Shown here: positions 55,061 to 64,000 of the stretch, piece after piece
How positions within the stretch are numbered: the first letter of the stretch is position 1
How the letters are laid out: every line of letters begins with the position of its first letter
Assembly: GCF_000384295.1 (NCBI RefSeq)
Contig: NZ_KB913037.1
Coordinates: 5,156,868 to 5,220,867 of the forward strand
DNA: 64,000 bases
Direction: 5' to 3'
DNA from: Amycolatopsis balhimycina FH 1894
Lineage (GTDB): Bacteria > Actinomycetota > Actinomycetes > Mycobacteriales > Pseudonocardiaceae
Notes under the pieces: generated by a model
The model's database searches: none
What the model was told of the DNA's origin: nothing
What the model saw: only the letters and a program-made list of their open reading frames with translations
Position numbers and translations under genes: made by a program

Positions 55061-56968
55061 GTGCGTAACCGGGTTGAAGTGGCCGAACGCCCGGACGGCC
55101 TGTATGCGACATGGGGTGAGGGGACCTTCCGCGCGCAGCGGTCGACCACGGACGGCACTGTGCTGCTGTCCGTGCTGCCGGAGGAAGAGGCGCCGGAGGG
55201 CTTCGACAAGGAGTTCGACGGCCGTCCGGCGCGGGTCGTGCCGGCGAGCGAGGTGCCGTCGACGTTCACGCTGCGCACCTTCGGCGAGTACGACGGCGAG
55301 ATCTTCGAGGTCGCGCCGGGCGACCGGCCGGAGCTGACGTTGCGCTGGGTCCGCGACGACGCCGCCCGCGCGGCGCAGCTGGGGTTGACGGACTTCTCGG
55401 TCACGGTGCCCGCCAAGCAGGTCAGCGCACTGTGGCAGGCGCGGCAGGACTTCACCGAGACACCGGAGGCGCGGCCGCAGCCGGGCACCGGCGACCAGAA
55501 CGCGCTGCTGCGCGCGATCGGCCGGACGCTGCTGCACACCGTGCCCGGCGGCTGGGCGCGGGTCGGCGCGCAGTTCCGCCAGGTCGGCGACTACGCGGAG
55601 ATCGAGGTCCGCGCGGTCGGCGACGAGGACGGCCCGGTGTCGGTGTCACTGCCCGCGGTGCCCCGCCTCGGCGGGCTCTTCGCGCGGCTGCGGGCGGCGA
55701 TGTACCAGCCCGAAGCCGGGACGTGGTTCCAGGGCACGTTCACACTCGACTCGGCGTCGCAGTTCGACTTCGACTTCGACGCCGACCGCGAGCCGGACTG
55801 GCGGGTGCCGCCCAACGACGGCGGCCGCCCGTCGACCGCCGCCTACGAGCTGGAGCTGGCGACCTTCCCGCGGACGCCGAAGCAGCTGCCGGCGTGGCTG
55901 ACCGCGAAGGCGGGGCTCCCGCTGGACGTCGTGTTCCGGCACGCGCGGGTCGCCGACTCGCACGTCGAGGGGGAGCGCCCGGTCGTCAACCGGCCGCCGG
56001 TGCCGCCGGACCAGGTCCGCGGCCTGCTCGACTACCTGTTCCGCGCGCCGGTGGCGCTGCACCGGCCCGCACCGCTGCCGGACATCTTCGGCGCGCCGGG
56101 CGTGCCGCCGGACGTGCCGAACGCGTTCCACACCGACGGCACCTGGATCTGGTCCGCCGCCGTGCCGCACTACCTGCGCAAGTACGGGGTGCCGCCGGAA
56201 CCGGAACTGGTCGAGCAGGCGCGGGCGATGAACTGGCGGCCGCCGTTCGTCGGCGAGCTCGTCCGCGCGACGGCGGAGGCGGAGGTCCTCGGCCAGCCGC
56301 GGCCGCCGCAGACGACCGCCGACCTGCCGGACGACCGGGCGCTGACCCGTGTCGCCCGCGGTGAGCAAGTCCGGAACCTGCGGGGCGCGGAGACCCTGGA
56401 GCTGCTCCAGCAGCGGCTCGCCGAGCACGGCGTGCCGGCCACGGCGTACCGGATCGGCGCCGACGAGATCCCCGACGAAGGCGTGTGGACACTGCGCCGC
56501 GCGGAGAACGGCTGGGAGGTTTCCCGGCCGCCCGCCGACGAACCGGTGGCGTTCGGCTCGCTCGGCGACGCGGCCCGGTTCCTCCTCGGCGTGCTGCTGA
56601 TGATGCCGCCACAACCGGCGGAAGAGTCCGACCAGCCCGCCGACTGGCCGGTCCTGCCGCTGCGCGGCGAACCGCCGTTGAACTTCTACCGCGGCAAGCG
56701 CCTGATCGTGCTCTCGCCGGGGACGACGGTCGTCCGGTTCGGCAACGAGACCGGCAACCTGGTCCACGCGGACGGGACGCGGTTCGCCGAGGCGTCGCTG
56801 GCGTTCGAGCGCGAGCGGGAGAAGCGGCTCTACCGGGTGCAGCGGTCGCTGCGGGTGCTGACCGGCGTGATGGCGCCGTGGAGCGCGATGCCGGGCGGCG
56901 CGGTCGCCTACCTGCTGCCGCGGCCGCTCGCCCAGCACGTCGAAACGGGCGCCCTCAGCAGGCAGTGA
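55061..56968 (+). CDS. TNT-domain-like protein with YezG-like N-terminus (paralogue 2)
   Basis: 635 residues, same architecture as 48510-49925 plus an extra N-terminal domain of about 150 residues (VEVAERPDGLYATWGEGTFR). Shares GTWFQGTFTLDSASQFDFDF, FHTDGTWIWSAAVPHYLRKY, PGTTVVRFGNETGNLV and MAPWSAMPGGAVAYLLP. Again Ala occupies the TNT Gln position. GTG 55061 has GGGGAGG six bases upstream, indicating an efficient start. Last gene of the island; overlaps a convergent methyltransferase gene by 14 bp. Confidence 0.65.
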   Translation: MRNRVEVAERPDGLYATWGEGTFRAQRSTTDGTVLLSVLPEEEAPEGFDKEFDGRPARVVPASEVPSTFTLRTFGEYDGEIFEVAPGDRPELTLRWVRDDAARAAQLGLTDFSVTVPAKQVSALWQARQDFTETPEARPQPGTGDQNALLRAIGRTLLHTVPGGWARVGAQFRQVGDYAEIEVRAVGDEDGPVSVSLPAVPRLGGLFARLRAAMYQPEAGTWFQGTFTLDSASQFDFDFDADREPDWRVPPNDGGRPSTAAYELELATFPRTPKQLPAWLTAKAGLPLDVVFRHARVADSHVEGERPVVNRPPVPPDQVRGLLDYLFRAPVALHRPAPLPDIFGAPGVPPDVPNAFHTDGTWIWSAAVPHYLRKYGVPPEPELVEQARAMNWRPPFVGELVRATAEAEVLGQPRPPQTTADLPDDRALTRVARGEQVRNLRGAETLELLQQRLAEHGVPATAYRIGADEIPDEGVWTLRRAENGWEVSRPPADEPVAFGSLGDAARFLLGVLLMMPPQPAEESDQPADWPVLPLRGEPPLNFYRGKRLIVLSPGTTVVRFGNETGNLVHADGTRFAEASLAFEREREKRLYRVQRSLRVLTGVMAPWSAMPGGAVAYLLPRPLAQHVETGALSRQ

Positions 56969-57806
56969 TCAGGACGGCGGGCGACCACCAGTAGTCGGCG
57001 AGCGGTTCGACGCCGACCTCGGTGAAGCCCGCCGTCTTCAGCTGCTCGACCCAGCCGGCGGCCGGGTGCTCCCAGTTCGTCCGCTGCTGCCCGTCGACGA
57101 TCCCGAGCAGGACCGGCAGCAGGAACCCCTGCGCGACCAGCCTGGCGTCGTCCCCGTACTCGGCGACGCCGCGCTCGTAGCGCTCGACGAGCGAGCGAAG
57201 GTGCTCCGGCGAGCCTTCGGCGAACTCCGGGACGTCGAACTCGGCAAGCACGAGCGTGCCCGTACGCCGCTGAAGCGCGCGAAGGACCTCCCCGCGCTGC
57301 TCCGGCTCGATGGACTGCAGCGCGAACGTCGACTGGACGAAGTCCCAGCCGAGGTCGTCGCGGGCCAGGAAGTCCTGCGCGGTCGACTGCCAGCACTGGG
57401 CCGACGGCACCCGCTCGTGGACGCCCTCGAGCAGCGCGGCCGACGGTTCGACCAGGTCGATCCGCGGCGGGAGGTGCGACGCCTGCTCCAGCGCGGGCAC
57501 GACGGCGAGGCCGTCACCGCAGCCCAGGTCCAGCAGCGACTCCGGCTTCGCGGCGTCGTAGCGGGAGGCCAGTGCGGCGCTCAGCGCCCGGTACAGCGCG
57601 ACGTTGCCGCCGCCGCGGATGAACGCCGTGAACGCGCTCGGCTGGTCGTACACCGGCGCCGAGCCGTCCCCGGCCAGGTAGGTCCGCAGTTCGGCGGCCA
57701 GCGACGAGCCGGCGCGGCCGGCCTGGGCGGCGAGTTCGGCGGCCTGGTCGCGGTCACCGGCGCGGTGGGCGGCGAGGGCGTCGGCGAGCAGCTCGATCGA
57801 GGTCAT
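56955..57806 (-). CDS. Class I SAM-dependent methyltransferase
   Basis: 283 residues. Motif I ESLLDLGCGDGLAVVP with the G-x-G-x-G-like SAM loop, motif II/III RIDLVEPSAALLEGV and DFVQSTFALQSIEP. N-terminal helical part (about 1-85) of unknown role. Substrate unknown. A TAGTAT about nine bases before the ATG gives a short leader. Confidence 0.8.
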   Translation of the reverse strand: MTSIELLADALAAHRAGDRDQAAELAAQAGRAGSSLAAELRTYLAGDGSAPVYDQPSAFTAFIRGGGNVALYRALSAALASRYDAAKPESLLDLGCGDGLAVVPALEQASHLPPRIDLVEPSAALLEGVHERVPSAQCWQSTAQDFLARDDLGWDFVQSTFALQSIEPEQRGEVLRALQRRTGTLVLAEFDVPEFAEGSPEHLRSLVERYERGVAEYGDDARLVAQGFLLPVLLGIVDGQQRTNWEHPAAGWVEQLKTAGFTEVGVEPLADYWWSPAVLITAC

Positions 57807-57823
57807 GGTCAGGAGATACTAAT

Positions 57824-57842
57824 CCGGCCAAAAGTAGGCCGG
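57824..57842. terminator. Short hairpin between methyltransferase and kinase genes
   Basis: CCGGCC and GGCCGG around AAAAGTA, just past the methyltransferase start on its upstream side. It could end transcription from the left-strand kinase genes or be part of a promoter. Confidence 0.3.
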
Positions 57843-57921
57843 CCCCCCACGCGGAGCGTAACCGTTGCTACGAAGCCATTCGGCCGTGGCTGTGGTCGGA
57901 TTGGTATCCATCGGCAGAGCA

Positions 57922-59241
57922 TCAGAACGGGACCCACAACGTCACCCGCGTGCCACCTCCGGCGAGTCCCGACTCGACCAGCGACGTCCCGCCGACCTCG
58001 GCCAGCCGCGCGGTGATCGACTCGCTGATGCCGAACCCGGCCGGGTGGTCGGCCGCGCTGAACCCGCTCCCGTGGTCGCGGGTGATCACCGCGATCCCGC
58101 CGTCGCGCTCCTCGACGCGGACCACGACCCGGTCGGTGCCGGAGTGCTTCATCGTGTTCCGCATCGCCTCGCGGACGGCGTCGCGGATCGCGATCTGCCG
58201 GACCTCCGACAGCGTGTCGTCGTCCAGCTCCGCCACCACGAGCTGGGCACGCAGCCCATCGCGAGCCATCTCGGCGGCCAGTGTGGCGAGCTTCTCGCCC
58301 AGTGGCCGGGCGCCGGCCTCGGCCCGCTCGGACGCCGCCGACTCGATCGTCTGCCGGATCTCCATCGCCTGCGCCCGCGCGAGCCGTTGCATCTCGACCA
58401 GCCTCTCCTCCGCGTTCGAGGTGGCGTTCGGAGTGTCGGAGAGCGCCATCGCCTCCAGCGTCTGCAGCACGGTGTCGTGCAGCATCCGGTGCTGCTGGGC
58501 ACGCTCGGCGAGCCGTCCGTTGCGGGTGCCGTAGGCCAGGGCCAAGCGCGTCCCGAGCCCGGTCAGCAGCAGCGCGGCGGTGGCCAGGAACATCTCCACG
58601 AGCAGCGCGGAGAACGTCGAGAGCGCCGGCCCGAGGTGGAACCGGCCGGTGTTCAGCCAGTTCGCCAGCATCCGCAGCGGGAAGGCGGCCAGCCCGAACA
58701 CCAGTCCGGTCGGGACGCCCAGCGCGAGCGTCAGCAGCCCGACCTCGCCGAACAGGTGGGCGCTGCTCACCGCGAGCGCGTCGAAGTACGCCTCCACCGG
58801 CACGGTCAGCGCGAGGACCAGCGGCGAGAGCACCGTGAAGACCAGGTCGACGGCCAGGAGCTTCCCGGCGTCCCGCCCGCGGAACGGCGCCGAGCGGAAC
58901 ATCCAGCGGAAGCCGACCAGGTTCAGCAGCACCGACAGCAGGGTGAACACCCCGACCGGCACCAGCCCGGTCACCCCGTGCTGGAAGACGAAGACGCCGA
59001 ACTGGCCGGGCACGGCGAGCAGCCGGAAGCCCAGCGGGATGAGCACGACGTACCGGGTCGCGCGCAGGAGCAGGGTGTCGCGCTCAGTGGGGTCGATCGG
59101 GCCGGACATCCGCGAAATCCGCCGGAGCGCGTGCATCGGAGCGGGGTCGGCGATTTCGTCGGGCAGCTCACTCGTGGCGGAGGCGATCGCCGGGGCGCCG
59201 CGCTTCAGCAGCGCTACCAGGAAGCTGCCCCCGCCGGCCAC
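57922..59241 (-). CDS. Orphan sensor histidine kinase
   Basis: 439 residues. Six transmembrane helices (about 70-260), DHp with QHRMLHDTVLQTLEAMALSD (His in LHD), N-box REAMRNTMKHSGTD and G1 VITRDHGSGFSAAD, G2 LAGGGTRVTLWVPF. NarL-type, like the MacS-type kinase at 19726. No response regulator adjoins. Starts GTG 59241, 3 bp after the cca stop. The 115-bp gap to the left holds only the hairpin. Confidence 0.83.
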   Translation of the reverse strand: MAGGGSFLVALLKRGAPAIASATSELPDEIADPAPMHALRRISRMSGPIDPTERDTLLLRATRYVVLIPLGFRLLAVPGQFGVFVFQHGVTGLVPVGVFTLLSVLLNLVGFRWMFRSAPFRGRDAGKLLAVDLVFTVLSPLVLALTVPVEAYFDALAVSSAHLFGEVGLLTLALGVPTGLVFGLAAFPLRMLANWLNTGRFHLGPALSTFSALLVEMFLATAALLLTGLGTRLALAYGTRNGRLAERAQQHRMLHDTVLQTLEAMALSDTPNATSNAEERLVEMQRLARAQAMEIRQTIESAASERAEAGARPLGEKLATLAAEMARDGLRAQLVVAELDDDTLSEVRQIAIRDAVREAMRNTMKHSGTDRVVVRVEERDGGIAVITRDHGSGFSAADHPAGFGISESITARLAEVGGTSLVESGLAGGGTRVTLWVPF

Positions 59242-59244
59242 CGG

Positions 59245-60681
59245 TCAGACGCCCCCTATGCCGTTTTCCGCGGCCCACTTCTTCAGCTCGGCGACGGCCT
59301 CGTCGTGCTCCAGCGGCCCGCGGTCCAGCCGCAGCTCCTTGAGGAACTTCCAGGCCTTCCCGACGTCCGGCCCCGGCTGGAGGCCGAGCAGCTCCATGAT
59401 CTGCTCGCCGTTGAGGTCCGGCCGCACGCGGTCGAGGTCCTCCTTGGCCCTGAGCGCGGCGATCCGGGCCTCGAGGTCGTCGTAGGTCGCCTGCAGCGCG
59501 GCCGCCTTCCGGCGGTTGCGCGTGGTGCAGTCGGCGCGGACGAGCTTGTGCAGCCGGGTGAGCAGCGGACCGGCGTCGGTCACGTACCGGCGCACCGCCG
59601 AGTCCGTCCACTCGCCCTTGCCGTACCCGTGGAACCGCAGGTGGAGGAAGACGAGCTGGGAGACGTCGTCGATGATCTCCTTCGAGTACTTCAGCGCCCG
59701 CAAACGTTTGCGGGCCATCCGCGCGCCGACCACCTCGTGGTGGTGGAAGCTCACGCCACCACCCGGCTGGAACTCCCGGGTCGCCGGCTTGCCGGCGTCG
59801 TGCAGCAGCGCCGCGAGCCGAAGGACCAGGTCGGGTTCCGACGTCGGCTCGTGCGTCTTCTCCAGGTCGATCGCCTGGGCCAGCACGGTCAGCGAGTGCT
59901 GGTAGACGTCCTTGTGCTGGTGGTGCTCGTCGATGGCCAGCCGCATCCCGGGCACCTCGGGCAGCACCCGGTCGGCCAGCCCGGTGCCGACCAGCAGCTC
60001 CAGTCCCGGCTGCGGGTCGGCCGCGAGCAGCAGCTTCGACAGCTCGGCCTGGACGCGCTCGGCGGTGATCCGGTCGATCTCGCCCGCCATCGACGTCATC
60101 GCGTCGATCACGCGCGGCGCGGCGGTGAAGCCCAGTTGCGCGGCGAAGCGGCCGGCACGCAGCATCCGCAGCGGGTCGTCGGCGAACGACTCCTGCGGCG
60201 TCGCCGGCGTGTCCAGGACCTTCTCCCGCAGCGCGCCCAGCCCGTCGTGGGGGTCGATGAACGTCTTCGACGCCAGCTCGACGGCCATCGCGTTGACCGT
60301 GAAGTCGCGGCGCAGCAGGTCGCCCTCGATGCTGTCGCCGAAGGTGACCTCGGGGTTGCGGCCGACCCGGTCGTAGGTGTCGGCGCGGAACGTCGTGATC
60401 TCGAGCTGCATGCCCTTCTTCGTCACGCCGACCGTGCCGAACGCGATGCCGACGTCCCAGACCGCGTCGCCCCACCCGCTGACGATCTTCAGGACCCGGT
60501 CCGGCCGGGCGTCCGTGGTGAAGTCGAGGTCACCGGACTGACGGCCCAGCAGCGCGTCGCGCACGCTGCCGCCCACGAGGTACAGGCGGTGGCCCGCGCC
60601 GGCGAACCGCTCCGCCAGCTCCTCCGCCAGGGGGGAGACCTGCATCAGCTCCACCACCTGCTTGTCGACCACGTCGTTCAC
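59245..60681 (-). CDS. cca: CCA tRNA nucleotidyltransferase
   Basis: 478 residues; adds or repairs the 3' CCA of tRNA. NTase core GHRLYLVGGSVRDALLGRQS then GDLDFTTD (D-x-D), RDFTVNAMA; HD domain RLAALLHDAGKPATREF. Motifs are of the CCA-adding type (as mycobacterial PcnA/Rv3907c), not poly(A) polymerase. Start GTG 60681. Divergent from the NUDIX gene. Confidence 0.9.
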   Translation of the reverse strand: MNDVVDKQVVELMQVSPLAEELAERFAGAGHRLYLVGGSVRDALLGRQSGDLDFTTDARPDRVLKIVSGWGDAVWDVGIAFGTVGVTKKGMQLEITTFRADTYDRVGRNPEVTFGDSIEGDLLRRDFTVNAMAVELASKTFIDPHDGLGALREKVLDTPATPQESFADDPLRMLRAGRFAAQLGFTAAPRVIDAMTSMAGEIDRITAERVQAELSKLLLAADPQPGLELLVGTGLADRVLPEVPGMRLAIDEHHQHKDVYQHSLTVLAQAIDLEKTHEPTSEPDLVLRLAALLHDAGKPATREFQPGGGVSFHHHEVVGARMARKRLRALKYSKEIIDDVSQLVFLHLRFHGYGKGEWTDSAVRRYVTDAGPLLTRLHKLVRADCTTRNRRKAAALQATYDDLEARIAALRAKEDLDRVRPDLNGEQIMELLGLQPGPDVGKAWKFLKELRLDRGPLEHDEAVAELKKWAAENGIGGV

Positions 60682-60770
60682 GAAAATCCCACTACGTTCC
60701 AGGTGCGATTACCTCAGGCACCGGCGGACACGGACACGGAGAGCCAGCCTACCGGGGCAACCGTTTGCTC

Positions 60771-60776
60771 TAGCAT
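60771..60776 (+). promoter_or_regulatory. -10 element of the leaderless NUDIX gene
   Basis: TAGCAT lies six bases before ATG 60783, so the transcript probably starts at the ATG. Confidence 0.5.
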
Positions 60777-60782
60777 CGCAGC

Positions 60783-61337
60783 ATGTCTGGATCAGCCGGC
60801 CGCCCCGGCGCCTCGAAACCGCGCAGGCGGCGGAGGCGTCAGCGCGGCAGGCGCCTGACCACGGTCGACGAGACGTCGGCCGGCGGCCTCGTGGTGGACG
60901 CGGAGCGCGAACAGGCGGTGCTGATCGGCCGGCTCGACCGGCACGGCAGACTGCTGTGGTCGCTGCCCAAGGGCCACATCGAGGACGGTGAAACGGTGGA
61001 AGAGACGGCCGTGCGCGAGGTGAAGGAGGAAACCGGCATCTCCGCGCGCGTCACGCGTCCGCTGGGCACCATCGACTACTGGTTCGTGGCCGAGAAGCGG
61101 CGCATCCACAAGACCGTGCACCACTTCCTGCTCGAAGCGCTCGGCGGTGAGCTGTCCGACGAGGACGTCGAGGTCACCGAGGTGGCCTGGGTTCCGCTGG
61201 CCGAGCTGGAGACCAAACTCGCCTACTCCGACGAGCGCAAGCTCGTCCGGAAGGCCAATCAGATGCTCAAGGAACTTTTCGCGCGCCCGGACGTCCACGG
61301 ACTAGACGAGCACGCCCCTGAGGGAGCCCCCGAGTGA
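60783..61337 (+). CDS. NUDIX hydrolase (MutT4-like)
   Basis: 184 residues. Full NUDIX box [20 protein letters not shown] then TGI. N-terminal basic extension [16 protein letters not shown] is unusual and may bind nucleic acid. Matches Rv3908 by position, so 8-oxo-dGTP or ADP-ribose-type hydrolysis is plausible. Leaderless start; stop overlaps the next gene by four bases. Confidence 0.9.
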   Translation: MSGSAGRPGASKPRRRRRRQRGRRLTTVDETSAGGLVVDAEREQAVLIGRLDRHGRLLWSLPKGHIEDGETVEETAVREVKEETGISARVTRPLGTIDYWFVAEKRRIHKTVHHFLLEALGGELSDEDVEVTEVAWVPLAELETKLAYSDERKLVRKANQMLKELFARPDVHGLDEHAPEGAPE

Positions 61338-63487
61338 AGCGGTTCGCCGCAGCCTTCCTGTCCGTCCTCTTCCTGGCCGTCCCCGCCCTCACCGGAGCCC
61401 CGGTGGCCCTGGCCGCCGAGGGCGCCGCCCGCCTGCGCGTCGACCTGACCGAGCTGAGCCCGCGCGTGATCACCGGCACGACGACGACGCTGACCGTCGC
61501 CGGCACGGTGACCAACACCGGTGACCGGAAGGTCACCCGGCCGCAGGTGCGGCTGCAGGTCGGTGAGCGGGCGACGGGCGAACGCGGGATCGGCGACGTG
61601 CTGTCCGGCGCGGTCCTCAGGGACAACCCGCTGACCGACTTCACGCCGGTCGCGGACGCGCTGGCGCCCGGGCAGAGCGCCCCGCTGAACATCACCGTCA
61701 ACCTGACCGGGACACGCGCGGCCCAGCTCAACCGGGCCGGCGTCTACCCGCTGCTGGTCAACGTCAACGGCACGCCGGAGTTCGGCGGCCCCGCCCGGCT
61801 GGGCGCGGTCAGCCTGCTGCTGCCGGTGCTGGCCGGGCCGGGCCGGGCGGCAGGCAGCCATCCGGGTGCGCCGAGCATGACGCTGCTCTGGCCGCTGACC
61901 AGCAACGTCCCGCACGTCTACGCGGCGCCGTACGGGAGCCCGCTGGTGCTGGCCGACGACCGGCTGGCGGCCGAGATCGGCCCCGACGGCCGGCTGAACG
62001 CGCTGGTCACGGCGGCCGCCACGGCGTTGCCGGGCAACCCGGGCCTCGCCAAGTCGATGTGCTTCGCGCTCGACCCCGACCTGCTCGCCACCGTCGCGGC
62101 GATGAGCCGCGGTTACCTCGTCCACACCGACGCGGGGAACGTCGACGGCAAGGGCGCCGACGTCGCGAAGACCTGGCTGTCCGCACTCCGCTCACTGGCC
62201 GGCGGCCGGTGCGTGGTGGCCCTGCCGTTCGCCGACGCCGACCTCGACGCGCTCACCCGGATCCGGCCGGGCGACGCCGGCCTCGTCACCCGGGCCGCCT
62301 CCGGTGCGGCGATCATCCAGCAGCTGACCGGGGTCACCCCGCAGACCGGCGTGCTCTGGCCGGCGGGCACGCCCAGCGCGTCGGTGCTCTCGGCGCTCGC
62401 CGAGGCCGGCGTCCGCACGGTCCTCACCGACGCGGGCAAGCTCGCGCCGGCCGCGGCCGGCGGCGGGGTCACCGTGCAGGGCAGCACCGTCCGCGTGCAG
62501 CCGACCGACTCGCTGATCGCGGCCGCGATGGCGGGTGTCCCGACCGTGCCGGACTCGGTCACCGTGCCCGCCACGACCGAGGCGGCCGTCGCGAGCCAGA
62601 ACGGTCTCGGCGCCCTCGCCTTCCGCGCCGGGCTGGGCCAGACCGGCGGGCAGCGGCCGGACCACCTGCTGGTCGCGCCGCCGCGGCGCTGGGACGCCCC
62701 GGCCGAGGAGTTCACCACCTACCTCCGGCAGGTCGGCGGTTTCCTCGAGGCCGGTCTGGTCACCGCGACCGGGCTGCCGTCGCTGCTCGCCGACGATCCG
62801 GCGGCCTCCGGCGCGGTCGGCGACGGCGCGCCGGACACGGCCGCCGGCATCGACGCCGGCGTCGTCTCGGCGCTGTCGGACATCGAGGACCAGGCCACCG
62901 GCCTGGCGGCCGCGATGCAGATCGATCCCACCAAACGGGTGAAACCGGACGACGTCGTCGAGCCGGTCCGGCTGGCCGAGCTGCGCGGCGCCTCGACGGC
63001 GTGGCGGGGGCTGCCCGCCGGCGCGGCGACCACGAACGCCCAGGCCGAGCTCGCGGCGATCAGCGGGCGGGTGAGCGTCACGCAGCCGAAACAGACCATC
63101 GCGCTGGCGTCCGGCAACTCGCCGCTGCCGGTGTACGTCAGCAACGACCTGCCGGTCGGGATCAACGCCCGGTTCAAGCTCGACAACAACACCGGCCTGC
63201 GCCCGGCGGACGCCCAGGACCGGTTCTTCCCGGCCAGCGGCGGCAAGAACTACTTCCTCCCGGTGGAGGCGCTGCGGGCCGGCCGGTTCAGCGTCGATGT
63301 GTCGTTGCGCACCCCCGCCGGTACCCCACTCGGGTCGTCCGCGCGGTTCGAACTGACGTCCACCGAGTACGGCGCGATCACCATCATCGCGACCGTCGCC
63401 GCAGGTGTGGCCCTGCTTCTGCTCGCCTCCCGGCGGATCTACCGGCGGGTGAAGGACGCCCGCGCCGGCCGGGACGTCGTGGACTGA
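61334..63487 (+). CDS. DUF6049-family secreted membrane protein
   Basis: 717 residues. Signal peptide [20 protein letters not shown] then GAPVALAAE, large extracytoplasmic part, and a C-terminal transmembrane helix ([20 protein letters not shown]) with a basic tail. Located between a NUDIX gene and murJ as in mycobacteria (Rv3909). Function unknown; location suggests an envelope role. GTG 61334 overlaps the NUDIX stop. Confidence 0.85.
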   Translation: MKRFAAAFLSVLFLAVPALTGAPVALAAEGAARLRVDLTELSPRVITGTTTTLTVAGTVTNTGDRKVTRPQVRLQVGERATGERGIGDVLSGAVLRDNPLTDFTPVADALAPGQSAPLNITVNLTGTRAAQLNRAGVYPLLVNVNGTPEFGGPARLGAVSLLLPVLAGPGRAAGSHPGAPSMTLLWPLTSNVPHVYAAPYGSPLVLADDRLAAEIGPDGRLNALVTAAATALPGNPGLAKSMCFALDPDLLATVAAMSRGYLVHTDAGNVDGKGADVAKTWLSALRSLAGGRCVVALPFADADLDALTRIRPGDAGLVTRAASGAAIIQQLTGVTPQTGVLWPAGTPSASVLSALAEAGVRTVLTDAGKLAPAAAGGGVTVQGSTVRVQPTDSLIAAAMAGVPTVPDSVTVPATTEAAVASQNGLGALAFRAGLGQTGGQRPDHLLVAPPRRWDAPAEEFTTYLRQVGGFLEAGLVTATGLPSLLADDPAASGAVGDGAPDTAAGIDAGVVSALSDIEDQATGLAAAMQIDPTKRVKPDDVVEPVRLAELRGASTAWRGLPAGAATTNAQAELAAISGRVSVTQPKQTIALASGNSPLPVYVSNDLPVGINARFKLDNNTGLRPADAQDRFFPASGGKNYFLPVEALRAGRFSVDVSLRTPAGTPLGSSARFELTSTEYGAITIIATVAAGVALLLLASRRIYRRVKDARAGRDVVD

Positions 63488-63593
63488 TCGCTCGGCCTTT
63501 GAGTGTTCCGGGCCGTTCCCGATTACCCTTGGTCCGCACGTGCGCGGCACCGGGCCGCGGCACGGGGGAAGAGCACCGAGGATTGGGCGCGCG

Positions 63594-64000
63594 TTGGAGA
63601 GAGAGCCGGGCTTACCACCCGAGCGTGCGAGTCGTCCTCGGCGCGAAGGCGCCCCACCCCCGCCGCAGCCCCCGCAAAGGGCTGAGGGGCCTCCTCGACC
63701 GTCGCAGCCGGTGCGCCGCCAGCCACCACCACAGCAACCGCCGCCGCCTCCTCCCGAGCGCGGGCGCCGTCAGCCGCCCCGCAACGGCAGCACGCGCCAT
63801 CTGCCGACGCCCGAGGACGTGCCGGTGCATGACCCGCGACCGGCACGCGCCCAGCGCCCGGTCCGCGACGACGCGCCGGTTCGCGACGGCCGGCCCGTCC
63901 GGGACGATGTGCCGCCCCGGCGGCCGGTTCGCGAGGACGGCCCGCCACGCGACGGCCGTCCGGTCCAGGACGACGGCCCGCGTCCGGTGCGCGACGAGCC
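63594..64000 (+). CDS. murJ: N-terminus of MurJ-like lipid II flippase, 3' end outside the window
   Basis: 136 residues visible, Pro/Arg/Gln-rich and cytoplasmic, with an RDDxPVRDGRPVRDD-type repeat. No transmembrane region yet seen, so the call rests on synteny (cca, NUDIX, DUF6049, then MurJ) and on the low-complexity cytosolic N-terminus common in actinobacterial MurJ. Start uncertain: TTG 63594 (reads EREPGLPPERASRP) or in-frame GTG 63540. Confidence 0.6.
   Translation, partial: MEREPGLPPERASRPRREGAPPPPQPPQRAEGPPRPSQPVRRQPPPQQPPPPPPERGRRQPPRNGSTRHLPTPEDVPVHDPRPARAQRPVRDDAPVRDGRPVRDDVPPRRPVREDGPPRDGRPVQDDGPRPVRDE

Overview
The window is high-GC actinobacterial chromosome. The gene content suggests the order Pseudonocardiales, possibly an Amycolatopsis-like genus; this is an inference from type VII secretion genes, chaplin-like repeats, leaderless starts and synteny, with no marker gene compared. 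The core order is the conserved neighbourhood flanking oriC in mycobacteria and relatives: GT87 membrane glycosyltransferase, rpsF, ssb, rpsR, rplI, dnaB (Rv0051 to Rv0058-like); leuS, YqgE, MFS (Rv0041, Rv0038, Rv0037c-like); and cca, NUDIX, DUF6049, murJ (Rv3907c to Rv3910-like). The right end should therefore point toward oriC. No rRNA, tRNA, CRISPR array, insertion sequence or prophage was seen.

Layout. 1-4.7 kb: end of a GT87 gene, an endonuclease IV gene, and three tandem paralogous secreted proteins with a shared C-terminal membrane anchor. 4.8-11.7 kb: the ribosomal/replication cluster, interrupted between rplI and dnaB by a four-gene type VII secretion set (WXG100-like, DUF3558 lipoprotein, PPE-like, EspG-like). 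dnaB is preceded by a same-strand DnaA-box cluster and a perfect actinobacterial LexA (SOS) box. 11.7-13.5 kb: two divergent MarR regulators around a perfect operator palindrome, then a DODA-type dioxygenase with its own palindrome. 13.6-18.3 kb: a 1137-residue secreted protein built of about 13 chaplin-like repeats and a second secreted protein. 18.5-28.4 kb: AI-2E exporter family protein, a MacS-type two-component pair, a lipoprotein with a probable CTG start, a DUF1707 protein, an MFS exporter, PTS enzyme I, a ParB-fold protein and ribokinase.

28.6-31.7 kb is a small type VII effector module (YbaB-like, WXG-like, effector-like) whose last gene is cut by a single in-frame amber codon. 32-40.5 kb holds TetR, SDR, leuS with a candidate leucine-rich leader peptide, a phytase-like secreted protein, an SdpI-like protein, YqgE and an MFS protein.

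40.6-57.0 kb is the most remarkable region: eight tightly packed co-directional genes. They encode YbaB-like and WXG100 proteins, a 2196-residue effector with two ADP-ribosyltransferase-like domains, two papain-like domains and a C-terminal RelA/SpoT-like domain, a small candidate immunity protein, two paralogous TNT-like proteins, and two proteins with ADP-ribosylglycohydrolase domains, of which only one domain keeps its metal ligands. I interpret it as an interbacterial toxin/immunity island centred on NAD+ and ADP-ribose chemistry, in which a hydrolase that removes ADP-ribose protects the producer from its own transferases. Several domains are decayed duplicates.

57-64 kb returns to the conserved core: a methyltransferase, an orphan histidine kinase, cca, a NUDIX hydrolase, a DUF6049 protein and the start of murJ.
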